From Bacteroidota bacterium (GTDB taxonomy: Bacteria; Bacteroidota; Bacteroidia; B-17B0; Aurantibacillaceae): a stretch of 6,055 nucleotides of DNA. The translations under genes were made by a program, and so were the position numbers. Where the stretch lies: the NCBI GenBank assembly GCA_025359355.1, contig JANYGR010000011.1:1-6055 (forward strand). Direction: 5' to 3'. Of the stretch, positions 5,225 to 6,055 are shown one piece after another (position 1 is the stretch's first letter; every line of letters starts with the position of its first letter). The notes beneath the pieces are model-generated. The model did not search any database and was not told the DNA's origin. It saw only the letters and a list, made by a program, of their open reading frames with translations.

Positions 5225-5836
5225 CTAATTTATTTTATGATCTTTTTGTTCACCTTGTGAGTAATTCCCCTCCATTGGAGGGGTGTCCGTAGGACGGGGT
5301 GGTTTATTAACGCCAACGCTAAACTGTTCTATTATATATTTTTCTAATCCAATCATTGACAGCTCTACATTTTTTTTCATGTCAATATCTGTTATTCGAT
5401 ATACTTTTAAACCTAAGTTTTCTAAAAATTGTTGTCGCTCTTTATCGTAATCTTGTTTGTTATCATGGCTACTACCATCAATTTCAATTACTAACCCGAG
5501 TGTTTTTACATAAAAATCAACTACGTAATTTCCGATAATACGTTGTCTATCAAAATCAATTGCATGAAACTTACGTTTATGAACTTGTTGCCAAAATAAA
5601 ACTTCTGATAAAATTCCTGCTTTTCGTTTATCTTTTAATAAAGGTTTTAATATAGGATTATAAGGTAAACTATATACAAAGTTTCGGTAGATGGGTTGGT
5701 AGTTTATGGTTGTGAGAATCTCCTTACCTTGCGGTATTACCTCTTTATTAACCACCCCGTCCTGCGGACACCCCTCCACTAGAGGAGAAGGTCGGGGGTC
5801 GTTATTCACATCATTATTTTCTATTTCAACAAACAT
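5225..5836 (-). CDS. DUF559 endonuclease-like protein with repeat-encoded tails
   Basis: The core (about residues 57-170) is a DUF559 domain, a very-short-patch-repair/PD-(D/E)XK-like nuclease fold. It shows YNPILKPLLKDKRK, LSEVLFWQQVHKRKF (E78), FDRQRIIGNYVVDFY (D107), LVIEIDGSSHD (E118, D120, H124) and YDKERQQFLENLGLKVYRI. The acidic trio D107/E118/D120 is intact, so activity is plausible. The biological role of the family is not settled; DNA repair, restriction-like or mobile-element functions have been considered. Residues 20-29 and 178-190 are low-complexity Pro/Gly tails encoded by the two arms of a GC-rich inverted repeat (5267-5304 and 5750-5777) and are unlikely to be part of the fold. 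No internal ATG precedes the core, so the start at 5836 is the natural choice. It sits 22 bases after the dehydrogenase stop and 21 before thiL, unrelated in function to both, which suggests insertion. Confidence 0.85.
   Translation of the reverse strand: MFVEIENNDVNNDPRPSPLVEGCPQDGVVNKEVIPQGKEILTTINYQPIYRNFVYSLPYNPILKPLLKDKRKAGILSEVLFWQQVHKRKFHAIDFDRQRIIGNYVVDFYVKTLGLVIEIDGSSHDNKQDYDKERQQFLENLGLKVYRITDIDMKKNVELSMIGLEKYIIEQFSVGVNKPPRPTDTPPMEGNYSQGEQKDHKIN
5267..5304 (+). repeat. Left arm of GC-rich inverted repeat (double hairpin, REP-like)
   Basis: The arm starts with a perfect 7-base palindrome, cccctcc-att-ggagggg (5267-5283). A second small hairpin gtcc-gta-ggac (5285-5295) and cggggtggtt follow. 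Bases 5277-5304 match the reverse complement of 5750-5777 with one mismatch in 28. It is far more GC-rich than the surrounding DNA. The two-hairpin layout resembles repetitive extragenic palindromes. It lies inside the 3' end of the DUF559 reading frame and encodes the C-terminal PRPTDTPPMEG tail. Confidence 0.9.
5750..5787 (-). repeat. Right arm of GC-rich inverted repeat (degraded outer hairpin)
   Basis: Bases 5750-5777 are the reverse complement of 5277-5304 apart from one base (g5764 opposite t5290). The inner hairpin gtcc-gca-ggac is kept. The outer palindrome is decayed to ctcc-tctagt-ggag (5774-5787) compared with the seven-base stem of the left arm. It lies inside the 5' end of the DUF559 frame and encodes the N-terminal VEGCPQDGVV stretch. 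Confidence 0.9.
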
Positions 5837-5858
5837 TAAGCGATCAAATTATTTATTA

Positions 5859-6055
5859 TTATTTTAGTTTAATACATACATTTTTAGGCTCGGTAAAGAA
5901 GTCCAATGCTTCAAAACCGCCTTCACGTCCAACACCAGACGATTTAACGCCACCAAACGGTGTACGAAGATCACGCAATAACCAACAGTTGATCCAAACA
6001 ATTCCTGTGTGTAAATTCATTGCCACACGATTTGCTTTTGTAATGTCTTGTGTCC
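5859..6055 (-). CDS. Aldehyde dehydrogenase C-terminus (2-aminomuconate / 2-hydroxymuconate semialdehyde dehydrogenase type), partial
   Basis: The last 64 codons of an aldehyde dehydrogenase enter from the right edge (first full codon at 6053-6051) and end at a TAA at 5861-5859. The reading TGIVWINCWLLRDLRTPFGG, then VKSSGVGREGGFEALDFFTEPKN with the ending VCIKLK, is the C-terminal substrate-pocket and oligomerisation region of the NAD-dependent ALDH superfamily. The NCW-x-x-RDLRTPFGG version fits the subgroup that oxidises 2-aminomuconate or 2-hydroxymuconate semialdehyde (AmnC/DmpC/ALDH8-like). The catalytic Cys and Glu are outside the window. With the RidA-type protein at 2920-3342 it suggests the 2-aminomuconate route of tryptophan/kynurenine breakdown. 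The substrate assignment is an inference from motif resemblance. Confidence 0.88.
   Translation of the reverse strand, partial: TQDITKANRVAMNLHTGIVWINCWLLRDLRTPFGGVKSSGVGREGGFEALDFFTEPKNVCIKLK

Larger units (their letters stand above)
5267..5787. mobile_element. Putative DUF559 / inverted-repeat element
   Basis: The two REP-like arms point inward around a single nuclease gene in about 520 bases, between two genes of unrelated function. This is the layout of a compact mobile or repeat-spreading unit. No transposase is present and no target-site duplication could be recognised next to either arm. From memory, DUF559 genes in Bacteroidota and cyanobacteria often have Pro/Gly-rich tails from similar GC-rich repeats, which would favour a recurring association. 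Movement is inferred, not shown. Confidence 0.4.

Noticed and set aside
1..6055. tRNA, rRNA, CRISPR array or thiamine (TPP) riboswitch
   Set aside because: No cloverleaf, rRNA-like block or spaced direct repeats were seen. The region before thiL is only a 21-base gap after a coding sequence and cannot hold a TPP riboswitch.

Overview
The window looks like chromosomal DNA from a member of the Bacteroidota. The DNA is AT-rich, most starts lack a Shine-Dalgarno sequence, and the proteins resemble Bacteroidota families: a PafA-like alkaline phosphatase N-terminus, a CapD/WbpM-type nucleotide-sugar dehydratase, a carboxypeptidase-regulatory-like lipoprotein, a MORN/YwqK-like secreted protein and a DUF559 nuclease. 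This assignment comes from reading the sequence, not from a search.

All believable full-length genes lie on the minus strand. In transcription order (right to left) they are: the C-terminal end of an aldehyde dehydrogenase of the 2-aminomuconate/2-hydroxymuconate semialdehyde type (6055-5859, partial); a DUF559 endonuclease-like gene (5836-5225) whose two ends are built from a GC-rich inverted repeat; thiL (5203-4163); a small lipoprotein (4163-3804, sharing one base with thiL); a MORN-repeat protein (3803-3369, directly abutting); a RidA-family protein resembling 2-aminomuconate deaminase (3342-2920); a 629-residue membrane-anchored polysaccharide-biosynthesis dehydratase (2901-1012); and an unrecognised secreted protein (966-499). 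From the dehydrogenase to the dehydratase the gaps are 0-26 bases, so much of this run could be one transcript. No gene-free stretch exceeds 300 bases; the longest is 341-498, which holds a probable dispersed-repeat remnant and an imperfect hairpin.

Bases 1-241 form a striking quasi-palindrome. An 85-base perfect inverted repeat carries the start of a PafA-like phosphatase gene twice, face to face, so neither copy can make a protein. The fold point sits on a small natural hairpin, and a 10-base core is flipped in one arm. This looks more like a snap-back (template-switch) chimera or contig-end artefact than a real locus.

Functionally, the semialdehyde dehydrogenase and the RidA protein are plausible consecutive steps of the 2-aminomuconate branch of tryptophan/kynurenine breakdown, here separated by thiL, two small envelope genes and the DUF559 unit. 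The most interesting object is the DUF559 gene inside its REP-like inverted repeats (about 5267-5787), which has the layout of a small mobile or repeat-associated nuclease element.
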